From Pseudomonas sp. SLFW (GTDB lineage Bacteria; Pseudomonadota; Gammaproteobacteria; Pseudomonadales; Pseudomonadaceae): a stretch of 64,000 nt of DNA. Under the pieces are notes generated by a model that saw nothing but the letters and a program-made list of their open reading frames with translations, had not been told where the DNA came from and made no database searches. The position numbers were made by a program, and so were the translations under genes. Positions 42,995-51,552 of the stretch are shown one piece after another. The DNA lies in NCBI RefSeq assembly GCF_009905615.1, contig NZ_JAAAKW010000014.1:62001-126000 (forward strand), given 5' to 3'. The first letter of the stretch is position 1. Each line of letters starts with the position of its first letter.

Positions 42995-45339
42995 ATGTTT
43001 TCCGTCGCATCTCTGTGAGTCGCGTCCGTTGGAGCCGAGTGAATGAAGGGCGGGTATTCGGCCAGTTGTGCCGCTGCCAATGGGCGGCTGAAGTGGTAAC
43101 CCTGCGCCACGTCGCATCCGGCGATTTTCAGGCACACCACCTGTTCGCGGGTTTCCACACCCTCGGCCACCACCGTCAGCCCCAGGCGCTTGGCGAGAAT
43201 GATGGTGGACGACACGATGGGGCTGTCGTCCGGGCTGTTGGACAGCGGCGCGATGAGCGTGCGATCGATTTTCAGCTTGGTCAGCGGCAGCGCTTGCAAG
43301 TGAGCGAAACCGGCATAGCCCTTGCCGAAATCGTCGAGGCTGATGTGCATCCCCGCCTTGCGCAGACGCTGCAGGTGCTCCACCGCGCGGCCTTCCTGAT
43401 CGAGCAGCGTGGTCTCGGTGATTTCCAGTTCGAGCCATTGCGCGGGGATACCGTGTCGCGCCAGTTTGGCCAGCACCCGGTCGCTGAAATCGGCCTGATG
43501 CAATTGAATGGCGGAAACGTTGACCGCCAGGCGCAGCTGACGGCCTTCCTTGAGCCATTGTTCGAGGGTTTCGCAGGCCAGCCGCAGCACTTCCCAACCC
43601 AGCGCGATGATGAAGCCACTGCGTTCGGCGAGGGAGATGAATCGGTCCGGGTACAACAATCCGAATTCAGGGTGTTCCCAGCGCACCAACGCCTCGTAAC
43701 CGTCGACGATCATGGTGTCGAGGCGAATCTGAGGCTGGTAATGCAGCACGAACTGACGTCCGCTCAGGGCATTGCCGAAGGCCTGTTCGAGCATGAACTC
43801 TTCGACATCGGCGACGTTTAGTGACGGGTCAAAGAAGCGATACTGGCCGCGACCCGCACGCTTGGCGGAATACATGGCGGCGTCGGCGCTACGAATCAGG
43901 TCTTCGACGTCCTGGCCGTCTCGCGGGCAAATGCTGACGCCGACGCTGGGGCTGGTGGTGACCTCGTGATCGCCGAGGGAATAGATCGCCGAGAGCTTTT
44001 GCACCAAACCCCGCACCCAGCTGTCGATCTGTTCTTCAGTGCGTTCACCGGCCAGCAGCACGACGAACTCGTCACCGCCAAAGCGCGCCGCTTCGTCGTC
44101 GGGTTCCAGCATGCGGCTGATGCGCCCGGCCACGGCTTGCAGCAGCATGTCGCCGACCTTGTGGCCCAAGGAATCGTTGATCGATTTGAAGCGGTCCATG
44201 TCGATAAACAGAATCGCCATCAGACGCCGCTTGCCCCGTTGGCTGAAGAGCGTGCGGGCCGCGACTTCCAGAAATTGACGGCGATTGTGCAGGCCGCTCA
44301 GATGGTCGGTGGCGGCAGCGTGGCTGCTGCGCCGATGCTCGTCTTCCAGGCGATCGATCAACTCTTGATTGACCTGTTGCGCCTGTTCCAGCGCGTTAAA
44401 TGCCTCCTGGCGCTTGCGCAACACCCGCAGGGTCCAGATCAGGCTGCCGAGAATCAACAGGGTCATGCACAGGTTCAGCCACAACTGGCGTTCGTAGGTC
44501 CGACGGGACGAAGCGAGGATTTCGTCGTCAGCCTGGCTCACCACGACACTGAAGCCCCGTTGCGGCACGCGCAGGTACATGCTCTGGTACGGAGTGTCCC
44601 GGGACATTTGTGTCAGCATCCCCGTCACCTCGTCGCCGGAAGACAGCTCGGGGGTCATAGGGACACCCGACACCATCACGCCGCTGCTGCTGATGCGCAG
44701 GCGTTCGTGACCGTCGTTGTCGAGCAGGCGCATCATGCCGCTCTGACCGAGGTCGATGTGTTCGAAGAGGGCGGCGAGGTAGCCGACGTCCAGTTGCACC
44801 ATCAGAATGCTGTCCATCTTGCCGGTCGCTGAATCCACCAGTGGCAGCAGGAAGGGCAGGCGCCAGCTCGGCAGCAGCGTATTGGTCTGGATGGCAGGCG
44901 TGCTCGGCAACAAGGCCTTGTACCCATAGCGCTCGGCGTGCTGCTGCATTTGGCTCAGCCATTCCGGCGGCAGTTGGCGGAGCTCATCGAAATGGCTGGC
45001 GGAAAGCAGCCTACCGTCGCTGCTGTACAGGCTCATGCGCTTGAACACCGGGTCTTCGGCCAACATGCGCACCAGCCCTTGGTGGCGCTGGCCGAGGTCG
45101 TCCATATCACCTCGCGTCACCCGGCCAATGGCCTGTGCCCGGTCAACCAGCTGGCGCAGGTTTTCGGCTGCGATGGTGGCCAGATTGAGGTGTTCGGCTG
45201 ATTTGGCGGCAAGCGCTTCATGGTGCGAGGTGGCTTTCTGTTGGCCATAGAGCGCCCAGAGAAACACCAGCGTCGCGGCGCAGAGCGTCATCAGCAGGAG
45301 TTGGAGGAAACTGAGGGAGGAGAACGATCGGCGGACCAC
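42982..45339 (-). CDS. membrane GGDEF-EAL c-di-GMP enzyme
   Basis: 785 residues. First membrane helix at about 8-30, a periplasmic sensor region (about 35-280) without a clear named domain, a second helix (about 285-305), then a short coiled coil, GGDEF (about 340-500; RFGGDEFVVLL, intact) and EAL (about 515-770; YEALVRWEHPE, intact EAL, with ITETTLLD and DDFGKGYAGF). Both catalytic signatures are complete, so it may make or break c-di-GMP. Its last 13 bases overlap the start of the PhnD-like binding-protein gene, so the two are translationally coupled. The periplasmic loop is the likely partner surface. Confidence 0.93.
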   Translation of the reverse strand: MVRRSFSSLSFLQLLLMTLCAATLVFLWALYGQQKATSHHEALAAKSAEHLNLATIAAENLRQLVDRAQAIGRVTRGDMDDLGQRHQGLVRMLAEDPVFKRMSLYSSDGRLLSASHFDELRQLPPEWLSQMQQHAERYGYKALLPSTPAIQTNTLLPSWRLPFLLPLVDSATGKMDSILMVQLDVGYLAALFEHIDLGQSGMMRLLDNDGHERLRISSSGVMVSGVPMTPELSSGDEVTGMLTQMSRDTPYQSMYLRVPQRGFSVVVSQADDEILASSRRTYERQLWLNLCMTLLILGSLIWTLRVLRKRQEAFNALEQAQQVNQELIDRLEDEHRRSSHAAATDHLSGLHNRRQFLEVAARTLFSQRGKRRLMAILFIDMDRFKSINDSLGHKVGDMLLQAVAGRISRMLEPDDEAARFGGDEFVVLLAGERTEEQIDSWVRGLVQKLSAIYSLGDHEVTTSPSVGVSICPRDGQDVEDLIRSADAAMYSAKRAGRGQYRFFDPSLNVADVEEFMLEQAFGNALSGRQFVLHYQPQIRLDTMIVDGYEALVRWEHPEFGLLYPDRFISLAERSGFIIALGWEVLRLACETLEQWLKEGRQLRLAVNVSAIQLHQADFSDRVLAKLARHGIPAQWLELEITETTLLDQEGRAVEHLQRLRKAGMHISLDDFGKGYAGFAHLQALPLTKLKIDRTLIAPLSNSPDDSPIVSSTIILAKRLGLTVVAEGVETREQVVCLKIAGCDVAQGYHFSRPLAAAQLAEYPPFIHSAPTDATHRDATENICTQ

Positions 45340-45409
45340 TGCATTTATTTCCTGCCGCGAGGTGATGGCAGAATAATACTGCTTTATGACAGATTCGTGA
45401 TGCCCGATT

Positions 45410-46204
45410 TCAACGTCGGACGACCAGCCGATGAATCATGAAGCGATGGTCGGGCGTGAACAGCCGCCGAAACGTCAGCAGCACCGCGCACACGGTGCCC
45501 AACGCCGATCCCGCCGCAATCAGAAACATGATCATGATCTGGTAACGCACCGCATCCACCGGGTTTTCGCCGGCCAGCACCTGACCGGTCATCATCCCCG
45601 GCAGGCTGACGATCCCCACCACCGACATCTGGTTGAGCGTCGGCATCATCCCCGCACGGACTGCTTGCCGCGCCGCGCCCTGAGCGGCTTCCCAGCGCGT
45701 GCCACCCAGCGCCAGGATCATCTCGATGGTGTTGCGACCGGAGGTCAGTTCTTGAGTCATGCGCTCGATGCCCAGCGACACCGCCGTCAGGGTATTGCCC
45801 AGAATCATCCCGAGAATCGGAATCGCGTACTGCGGCTCGTACCACGGCCGAATGCGGATGATCACGAACAGGCCGATGGCCGCCACCAGCCACGAACTGG
45901 TCCACACCGACGCCACGCTGTCCATCAACTGCCCGGCGTACGTGCGCTTGCCCCGGCCCGCCGCCGACACCCCGGCCACCAGCGTCATCAGGCACATCAA
46001 CGGCAATACCACGTACCACTCGGCGTGGGCGAACACCCAGCCCAGCAAATAACCCACCGCCAGCAACTGCACCACCGTGCGCACCGACGCCCACAACAAC
46101 TGGCGCCCCAACCCGAGCTTGAGCACCAGCGACAACACGCCGTTGATCAGGATCAGCGTGGCCGCGATGGCCAGGTCCACATACGACAGGTTCTGGTAAT
46201 TCAT
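45410..46204 (-). CDS. fetB: FetB/YbbM-type ABC permease
   Basis: 264-residue membrane permease with about seven helices, with the FetB features RTVVQLLAVGYLLGWVFAHA, LGNTLTAVSLGIERM and LVNQMSVVGIVSLPGMMTGQ (last one as NQMSVVGIVSLPGMMTGQ). FetAB is linked to iron export and oxidative stress resistance in E. coli. The start ATG at 46204 overlaps the ATPase gene stop by 4 bases, so it is coupled to FetA. Confidence 0.92.
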   Translation of the reverse strand: MNYQNLSYVDLAIAATLILINGVLSLVLKLGLGRQLLWASVRTVVQLLAVGYLLGWVFAHAEWYVVLPLMCLMTLVAGVSAAGRGKRTYAGQLMDSVASVWTSSWLVAAIGLFVIIRIRPWYEPQYAIPILGMILGNTLTAVSLGIERMTQELTSGRNTIEMILALGGTRWEAAQGAARQAVRAGMMPTLNQMSVVGIVSLPGMMTGQVLAGENPVDAVRYQIMIMFLIAAGSALGTVCAVLLTFRRLFTPDHRFMIHRLVVRR

Positions 46205-46899
46205 GCGTCGGCTCCCGAACGCAACACGCCTTGATTCATCGTTAGATGTTGGGTGCTCATCCGGCGCGCCTGCTCGGGGTCATGGGACACCCAGATGTGC
46301 GCCCGCGTCCCCGCGCCTTCCTCGAACCAATGCAGCACCAACGACTCAACGGCGGCCGCCGAGGCCGGGTCGAGAGCGGAAGTGGGTTCATCGAATAGCA
46401 TGACCTGCGGCGCCAGTTGCAGAGTGCGGATCAGCGCGACGATCTGCGATTCGCCGCCGGACAAATCCCCGGCAGGCTTGCTCAGAAAAGGGGTGTCCTT
46501 ACCGGCTTTCACCAGCAGTTCGGTGGCGTGAGCCAAGTTGAACGTACGCGTGCGCAGGGCGTTCAGGGAGAACGGGAACTGCAGATTGTCCAGCACCGAA
46601 CCCTCGATCAACGCCGGACGTTGCGCCACGTAGGCCACGCACGTGCGGAAGTGGGGGATCGTGTCGTTGGAGAGCGGGCGTTGCTGCCACAGAATCTCGC
46701 CCGTGGACGGCGCATCGAGCGACGCCAGGGTGCGCAGGAACACGCTCTTGCCCGAACCGGACGCCCCGGTGATCGCGATCTGCGCACCGGGCATCAGGGA
46801 AAAGTCGGTGGGTTTCAGCAGTTGCGTCGTGCCGCTTTGATCCAGACGGCTGAGCTGCCGGACCTCAAGCAACGCAGGGGTTGAACCGTTCGACGACAC
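46201..46899 (-). CDS. fetA: FetA/YbbL-type ABC ATP-binding protein
   Basis: 232-residue ATPase. Walker A GASGSGKS (residues about 44-51), signature LSGGESQIV (about 145-153), Walker B VMLFDEPTSALD (about 166-177) and the switch His in WVSHDPEQA. It energises the FetB permease, and its gene precedes fetB with a 4-base overlap. The start is GTG at 46899 with AAGGAA upstream. Confidence 0.92.
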   Translation of the reverse strand: MSSNGSTPALLEVRQLSRLDQSGTTQLLKPTDFSLMPGAQIAITGASGSGKSVFLRTLASLDAPSTGEILWQQRPLSNDTIPHFRTCVAYVAQRPALIEGSVLDNLQFPFSLNALRTRTFNLAHATELLVKAGKDTPFLSKPAGDLSGGESQIVALIRTLQLAPQVMLFDEPTSALDPASAAAVESLVLHWFEEGAGTRAHIWVSHDPEQARRMSTQHLTMNQGVLRSGADA

Positions 46900-47010
46900 G
46901 AAAATTCCTTCTGGGTGGGCGCGGAAAAACGTTGTGCATTATTGCCCAGTCGAAACGGGTCGGCTACAGGACAGCGGCCGTTCGCAGCACGTCGACGTGC
47001 CGTCAATCAC

Positions 47011-47113
47011 TGTGGGAGCGAATTCATTCTGGGCGGCATTCCGACGAAGTCAGCGGTACATCCAGAACATCTCTACCGCCTGGCCGATTTTCGCGAATGA
47101 ATTCGCTCCTACA
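47011..47113. repeat. large inverted repeat with 19-bp arms
   Basis: TGTGGGAGCGAATTCATTC at 47011-47029 is inverted at 47095-47113 (GAATGAATTCGCTCCTACA) with one mismatch and about 65 bases between. The distal arm also continues with TTTTCGC and GGCCAGG-type sequence shared with 1105-1146. It fills the gap between the FetA and MmgE/PrpD genes and is part of the same dispersed repeat family. Confidence 0.75.
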
Positions 47114-47133
47114 GGTGGCTAACTGGCGAGCCG

Positions 47134-48603
47134 CTAGACCACTGCCGCTTTTGCGATCTCCGCCGCGCTCGCCAGTTTCTCCACCGACCAGCACGTTTCG
47201 ATGAGCTTGCGGATCTGGGCATCAGGCAGGATGCCTTTCGCCAGGTCGGTGAATTTGGCCTCCAGCTGCTGATCGGTCATCGGCACTTCCAGGCTGCCAA
47301 TCGCGTGCTCGATGAATTTATGCAGTGTGCGGCCATCCTTCAGCGTGATGGTCATGTCCACCTGTTCGGGCTTGATCGACGGGTCGATGGTCGCCGTGAC
47401 CTTCTCGCGCAGGGCGATGACCTTGGGGTCGTTGACCGCGCGATCACTGTATTGCCGTTCGCCCGCGGCACCCTCGATGATCGCCACCGCCACCGAGTGG
47501 TAAATGCTGAATTTGCCTTCCAGACCGATCTTCGGCGTTTTCTTGCCGGTCAGTTCGATCACCAGCGGGTGCACTTTGAGGTCGATGCGAGCGATCTGGT
47601 CGTCGGTCAGCTTGTTCTGATTGCGCAGCTGAATCGCCGCGTCCAGTGCCGGGTGAATCACGATCCCGCAGGCGAAGGGCTTGTAGGTGTTCAACGCCGC
47701 CTCGTAGCGCGTCCCGAGGCCTTCGGTGATCTCGCGGTAATCCTGCTTGGTGCTGATGGTGTTGGCCCAGCCGCGCTTGGCCTCGATCATGCCGTCGGAA
47801 CTGGTGTAGTCCTTCGCGGCCAGCAGCGCTGCAAACAGACCGTTACTGGCCGCACGACCGGGGTTGAAGCTCTTGTTCATCGAGCCGAATGACTCACGCA
47901 GCCCCACCGGTTGCGAAGCCGCCAGGCCCAGGGCCCAGACCATCTGTTGTTCGTTCAGCCCCAGAATCTTGCCCGCCGCCGCAGCCGCGCCGAACACCCC
48001 GGCGGTCCCGGTGATGTGCCAGCCGACGTCGTAATGGTTGGGGTACACGGCGTTGCCGATGCGGCATTCGGTTTCCACGCCCAGCACCACGGCGTTGAGG
48101 AAATCCTTGCCAGACACCGGGTGGTACTCCGACAACGCCAGAATCGCCGACACCACCGGCCCAGCCGGGTGAATGATGGTTTTCAGGTGCGTGTCATCGA
48201 AGTCGAAAATGTGGCTGGCGACCCCATTTAGAAAGGCCGTGTTCATGATGTCCAGCCGCTCCGAGCGCCCCAGCAAACCGGCTTGGGGCGGCCCGGAAAA
48301 AGGCTTGAGCGCCGACAGCGCCCGCTCCACCGTTTCATGGTGCGAACCGCCAACGGCCACGCCGACCCAGTTGAGCAGGGTGCGCGTGCCTTCCTTTCGC
48401 ACATTGGCGGGCAGGTCTTCGTAGCGGGCGTTCACCAGATAGCGCGCCAGGATATGGGTCACCGGTTCTGGGGCTGGAGCGGGGTCGGCAGGTTTCATTT
48501 TTTCCCCTTGCGCGAGGGCGGAGAAGGACAGGCCAGGCGTGGCGGCGGCGACAGAGGCGATGGCCCCGGCTTTGAGCAGTCCGCGGCGATTGATCGTGGT
48601 CAT
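47134..48603 (-). CDS. MmgE/PrpD family protein with a Tat signal
   Basis: 489 residues, family length. The MmgE/PrpD fold is recognised in LNWVGVAVGGSHHETVERAL, FLNGVASHIFDFDDTH and NAALNTYKPFACGIVIHPAL. Relatives are 2-methylcitrate dehydratase and the cis-aconitate decarboxylase group, normally cytoplasmic. Here a twin-arginine leader NRRGLLKAGAIASVAAATPG and an AQG cleavage region start the protein, implying Tat export to the periplasm. AAGGAG precedes the ATG at 48603. It is divergent from a LysR regulator, 122 bases apart. Substrate and reason for export unknown. Confidence 0.87.
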   Translation of the reverse strand: MTTINRRGLLKAGAIASVAAATPGLSFSALAQGEKMKPADPAPAPEPVTHILARYLVNARYEDLPANVRKEGTRTLLNWVGVAVGGSHHETVERALSALKPFSGPPQAGLLGRSERLDIMNTAFLNGVASHIFDFDDTHLKTIIHPAGPVVSAILALSEYHPVSGKDFLNAVVLGVETECRIGNAVYPNHYDVGWHITGTAGVFGAAAAAGKILGLNEQQMVWALGLAASQPVGLRESFGSMNKSFNPGRAASNGLFAALLAAKDYTSSDGMIEAKRGWANTISTKQDYREITEGLGTRYEAALNTYKPFACGIVIHPALDAAIQLRNQNKLTDDQIARIDLKVHPLVIELTGKKTPKIGLEGKFSIYHSVAVAIIEGAAGERQYSDRAVNDPKVIALREKVTATIDPSIKPEQVDMTITLKDGRTLHKFIEHAIGSLEVPMTDQQLEAKFTDLAKGILPDAQIRKLIETCWSVEKLASAAEIAKAAVV

Positions 48604-48725
48604 GAGGGTGCGCTCCTTCTATTTATGATTGTCTGGTTGCACGTGCTGAGCAGCACCCGGCGATCATGGCGCAGCAGTGGTAGCATTTGAATTGCAACAA
48701 TCTGATGGATCTATGCATGCCACAC

Positions 48726-49652
48726 ATGAATCTGGAAATGAGCGACCTGCGTGCTTTCGTTGCAGTCGCGGAACTCGGAACGTTCAGCGCCGCCGCGCTG
48801 GACCTGCACCTGTCACAGCCTGCGCTGTCGCGACGGATCTCCAAGCTCGAAGCGAAAATGGGCGTGCGCCTGCTGGAGCGCACGACCCGGCGCGTCGACC
48901 TCACGGCTTTCGGTCGTGACTTCGCCCGCAAGGCCCGTGACATCCTCAACAGCCTCGACGAGTCGCTGATCGGGCTGGGCGACGTCGCGGGACGCATGAG
49001 CGGCGAAGTCAGCGTGGCCTGCGTGCCTTCGGTGGTGCGCTATTTTCTGCCGCAAGTGCTGCGCGAATTCCACGAACGCTACCCGCGCATCGTCATCCGC
49101 GTGATGGACGAAGGCGCCAGCGACGTGCTCTCCAGCGTGGTGCGCAACGAAGTGGACTTCGGCCTGAACTACATTGGCGTTCAGGAAGCCAACATCGACT
49201 TCCAGCCCGTGCTCAAGGAAGCCTTCGTCGTCGCCTGCCGACGTGATCATCCTTTGGCGAAACGGCCAGCCGTGACATGGACCGAGCTCAACGCGTACGA
49301 CTACATGAGCGTGGCCAAAGCCAGCGGCAACCGTCTGCTGCTGGACCTGGCCCTGGCCGACGCCCCAGACCTGCCGCGCTCGTTCTGCGAAGTGCGCCAC
49401 GTCATGAGCGTCGTCAGCCTCGTCGAAGCAGGCGTCGGCATCGCCGCCGTGCCACGCCTGGCCATGCCCGCCGATGACCACCCGATATTGGTCAGCGTGC
49501 CGCTGGTGGAACCGGTGGTCAGCCGAACCATCGGCTTGATTCGTCGACGCGGGCGGGTGCTGTCGGCGGCGGCTCAGCAGCTATACGAAATGATTGGGGA
49601 GCGGCGTGAGTCGGCGGAGCGCCAGTCATCGGATGCTTTTAATCCGCTTTGA
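48726..49652 (+). CDS. LysR-family transcriptional regulator
   Basis: 308-residue LysR regulator: HTH (FSAAALDLHLSQPALSRRI; LLERTTRRVDLTAFG), then a binding domain opening GEVSVACVPSVVRYFLPQVL. Candidates for the start are ATG at 48717, 48726 or 48738; 48726 (MNLEMSDLRAF) is a middle choice. It is divergent from the MmgE/PrpD gene and probably its activator. Its 3' end overlaps the convergent LysR gene by 14 bases. Confidence 0.9.
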   Translation: MNLEMSDLRAFVAVAELGTFSAAALDLHLSQPALSRRISKLEAKMGVRLLERTTRRVDLTAFGRDFARKARDILNSLDESLIGLGDVAGRMSGEVSVACVPSVVRYFLPQVLREFHERYPRIVIRVMDEGASDVLSSVVRNEVDFGLNYIGVQEANIDFQPVLKEAFVVACRRDHPLAKRPAVTWTELNAYDYMSVAKASGNRLLLDLALADAPDLPRSFCEVRHVMSVVSLVEAGVGIAAVPRLAMPADDHPILVSVPLVEPVVSRTIGLIRRRGRVLSAAAQQLYEMIGERRESAERQSSDAFNPL

Positions 49653-50535
49653 TAAAGTCCAAAAACGCCCGCAACGGCGACGGCACATACCGGCGTCCGG
49701 GGTAATAAAGGAAAGGCCCGCTGAACGTCATGCACCAGTCCTCCAGAATCGGCACCAATGCACCGCGCTCGATGTGTGGGCGGAGCCAGTCTTCGAACAG
49801 GTAGACCACACCCAGGCCATCGACGGCGGCCTGGATGCCGAGGTCGATGGCGCCCGCGATGCGCACCACGAGCGGGCCGGTGGGGTCGACGTGGAGGGTT
49901 TCTCCGTTTTTTTCGTATTCCCACATCGGCATCGAACCGCTGGGAAATTTGCCCCGCAGGCAGGCGTGGTCGAGGAGGTCGCGAGGGTGTTGCGGGACGC
50001 CTCTGGCGGCGAGGTAGGCGGGGGAGGCGGCGGTGGCGAAGCGCTGGAAGCGGGGTCCGATCGGCACGGCGATCATGTCCTGTTCGAGGCGTTCGTCGTA
50101 GCGAATGCCCGCGTCGCAGCCGGCGGCGAGCATGTCGACGAAGCTTTCTTCGACGATGACTTCCAGCTGGATGTCGGGGTGGGCCTGCAGAAACGGCGTG
50201 ATGATCGCGGGAAGCACCAGCCGCGCCGCGCTGGCGGGGACGTTGAGTTTGAGGGTGCCGGACGGGCGATCGCGGAAGTCATTGACCACGTCGAGCGCCG
50301 ATTCCACTTCGCCCAGTGCGGGCACGATGCGTTCCATCAGCCTGGCCCCGGCTTCGGTCGGCACCACGCTGCGGGTGGTGCGGTTGAGCAGCCGAACGCC
50401 CAACCCCGACTCGATGCGCCGCACCGCGTCGCTCAGGCTCGACGCCGATCGACCGCTCAGGCGCGCGCCTTCACGAAAACCACCGGCCTTGACCACGGCC
50501 ACGAAGGCCATCAAATCCTGAATATCCGCTGCCAT
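49639..50535 (-). CDS. LysR-family transcriptional regulator
   Basis: 298-residue LysR regulator: HTH (GFREGARLSGRSASSLSDAV; LLNRTTRSVVPTEAG), then a binding domain opening GTLKLNVPASAARLVLPAII. Start MAADIQDLMAF at 50535; an extension to 50673 does not look like LysR sequence. It is divergent from the aldo/keto reductase gene, 121 bases apart, and is its probable regulator. It overlaps the convergent LysR gene end by 14 bases. Confidence 0.92.
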   Translation of the reverse strand: MAADIQDLMAFVAVVKAGGFREGARLSGRSASSLSDAVRRIESGLGVRLLNRTTRSVVPTEAGARLMERIVPALGEVESALDVVNDFRDRPSGTLKLNVPASAARLVLPAIITPFLQAHPDIQLEVIVEESFVDMLAAGCDAGIRYDERLEQDMIAVPIGPRFQRFATAASPAYLAARGVPQHPRDLLDHACLRGKFPSGSMPMWEYEKNGETLHVDPTGPLVVRIAGAIDLGIQAAVDGLGVVYLFEDWLRPHIERGALVPILEDWCMTFSGPFLYYPGRRYVPSPLRAFLDFIKAD

Positions 50536-50656
50536 GGTGTGCTCTTGAGTGGGGGATTGTTCGGTGAGCCGTACGACCTGTGCCGATTGCACCGGATTAT
50601 CGAGCGGTCCGTCAACGCCTATAGTGGCCCAACACCCGTTGAGAGAGGCAAACAAC

Positions 50657-51520
50657 ATGAGCGACGCGAGCAAGGCAGGCAGGTTTCAATTGGGCGACCG
50701 TACCGTGAACCGCATGGGTTACGGTGCGATGCAGTTGGCAGGGCAAGGCGTATTCGGGCCGCCGAAAGACCCGCAAGCGGCGATTGCCGTGTTGCGCGAA
50801 GCCTTGGCGCTGGGGATTAATCACATCGACACGTCAGACTTTTACGGTCCCCATGTCACCAACCGCCTGATTCGCGAGGCGCTGCACCCCTACGCCGATG
50901 ACCTGACGATCGTGACCAAAGTGGGCGCCGTGCGCGGTGACGATGCGTCGTGGAACCCGGCGCAAAGCCCTGCCGAACTGGTCAGCGCGGTGCACGACAA
51001 CCTGCGCAATCTGGGTCTGGATGTGCTGGACGTGGTGAATCTACGAGCGTGGGGCAACTTGCACTCACCGGGCGACGAGTCCATTGCCGAAGGTTTCAGT
51101 GCATTGGCCGAGCTGCAACAGCAGGGGCTGATTCGGCACCTGGGTTTGAGCAACGTCACCAGCAAACAGGTGAAAGAGGCTCAAGGCATTGCGAAGGTGG
51201 TTTGTGTGCAGAACCACTACAACCTGTCCCATCGTGCTGATGAACAATTGATCGCCGAGCTGGCTCAGCAGGGGATTGCCTATGTGCCGTTCTTCCCCAT
51301 GGGTGGTTTCTCGCCGCTGCAGTCGGACGTGCTAGCCAGCGTGGCCCAGCGCATCGGCGCCTCGCAGCTGAATGTGGCGCTGGCCTGGCTGCTGCAACGG
51401 TCGCCGAACATCCTGCTGATTCCGGGAACGTCTTCGGTGGCGCATTTGCGGGAGAACCTCGGTGCGGCGGAGTTGAGGCTTCCAAGCGAATTGCTGACCG
51501 AACTGGACGCCGTGGCCTAA
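50657..51520 (+). CDS. aldo/keto reductase
   Basis: 287-residue TIM-barrel NADPH reductase. The catalytic tetrad residues are placed as Asp and Tyr in NHIDTSDFYGPHVTN, Lys in TIVTKVG, and a variant fourth position (VNLRAWGN, in place of His). SNVTSKQ and NPTPGTSS-like LLIPGTSSVAHLREN give the cofactor site. It reduces carbonyl compounds in the cytoplasm. ATG at 50657. It is divergent from a LysR gene. Confidence 0.92.
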   Translation: MSDASKAGRFQLGDRTVNRMGYGAMQLAGQGVFGPPKDPQAAIAVLREALALGINHIDTSDFYGPHVTNRLIREALHPYADDLTIVTKVGAVRGDDASWNPAQSPAELVSAVHDNLRNLGLDVLDVVNLRAWGNLHSPGDESIAEGFSALAELQQQGLIRHLGLSNVTSKQVKEAQGIAKVVCVQNHYNLSHRADEQLIAELAQQGIAYVPFFPMGGFSPLQSDVLASVAQRIGASQLNVALAWLLQRSPNILLIPGTSSVAHLRENLGAAELRLPSELLTELDAVA

Positions 51521-51552
51521 TCACGCCAGGCCATCGGCGTCCGCGTTGCACG

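Noticed and set aside
42995..43597. Extension of the binding-protein frame into the GGDEF-EAL gene
   Set aside because: The signal peptide starts at 42994, and the extension is an alternative frame of the EAL domain.
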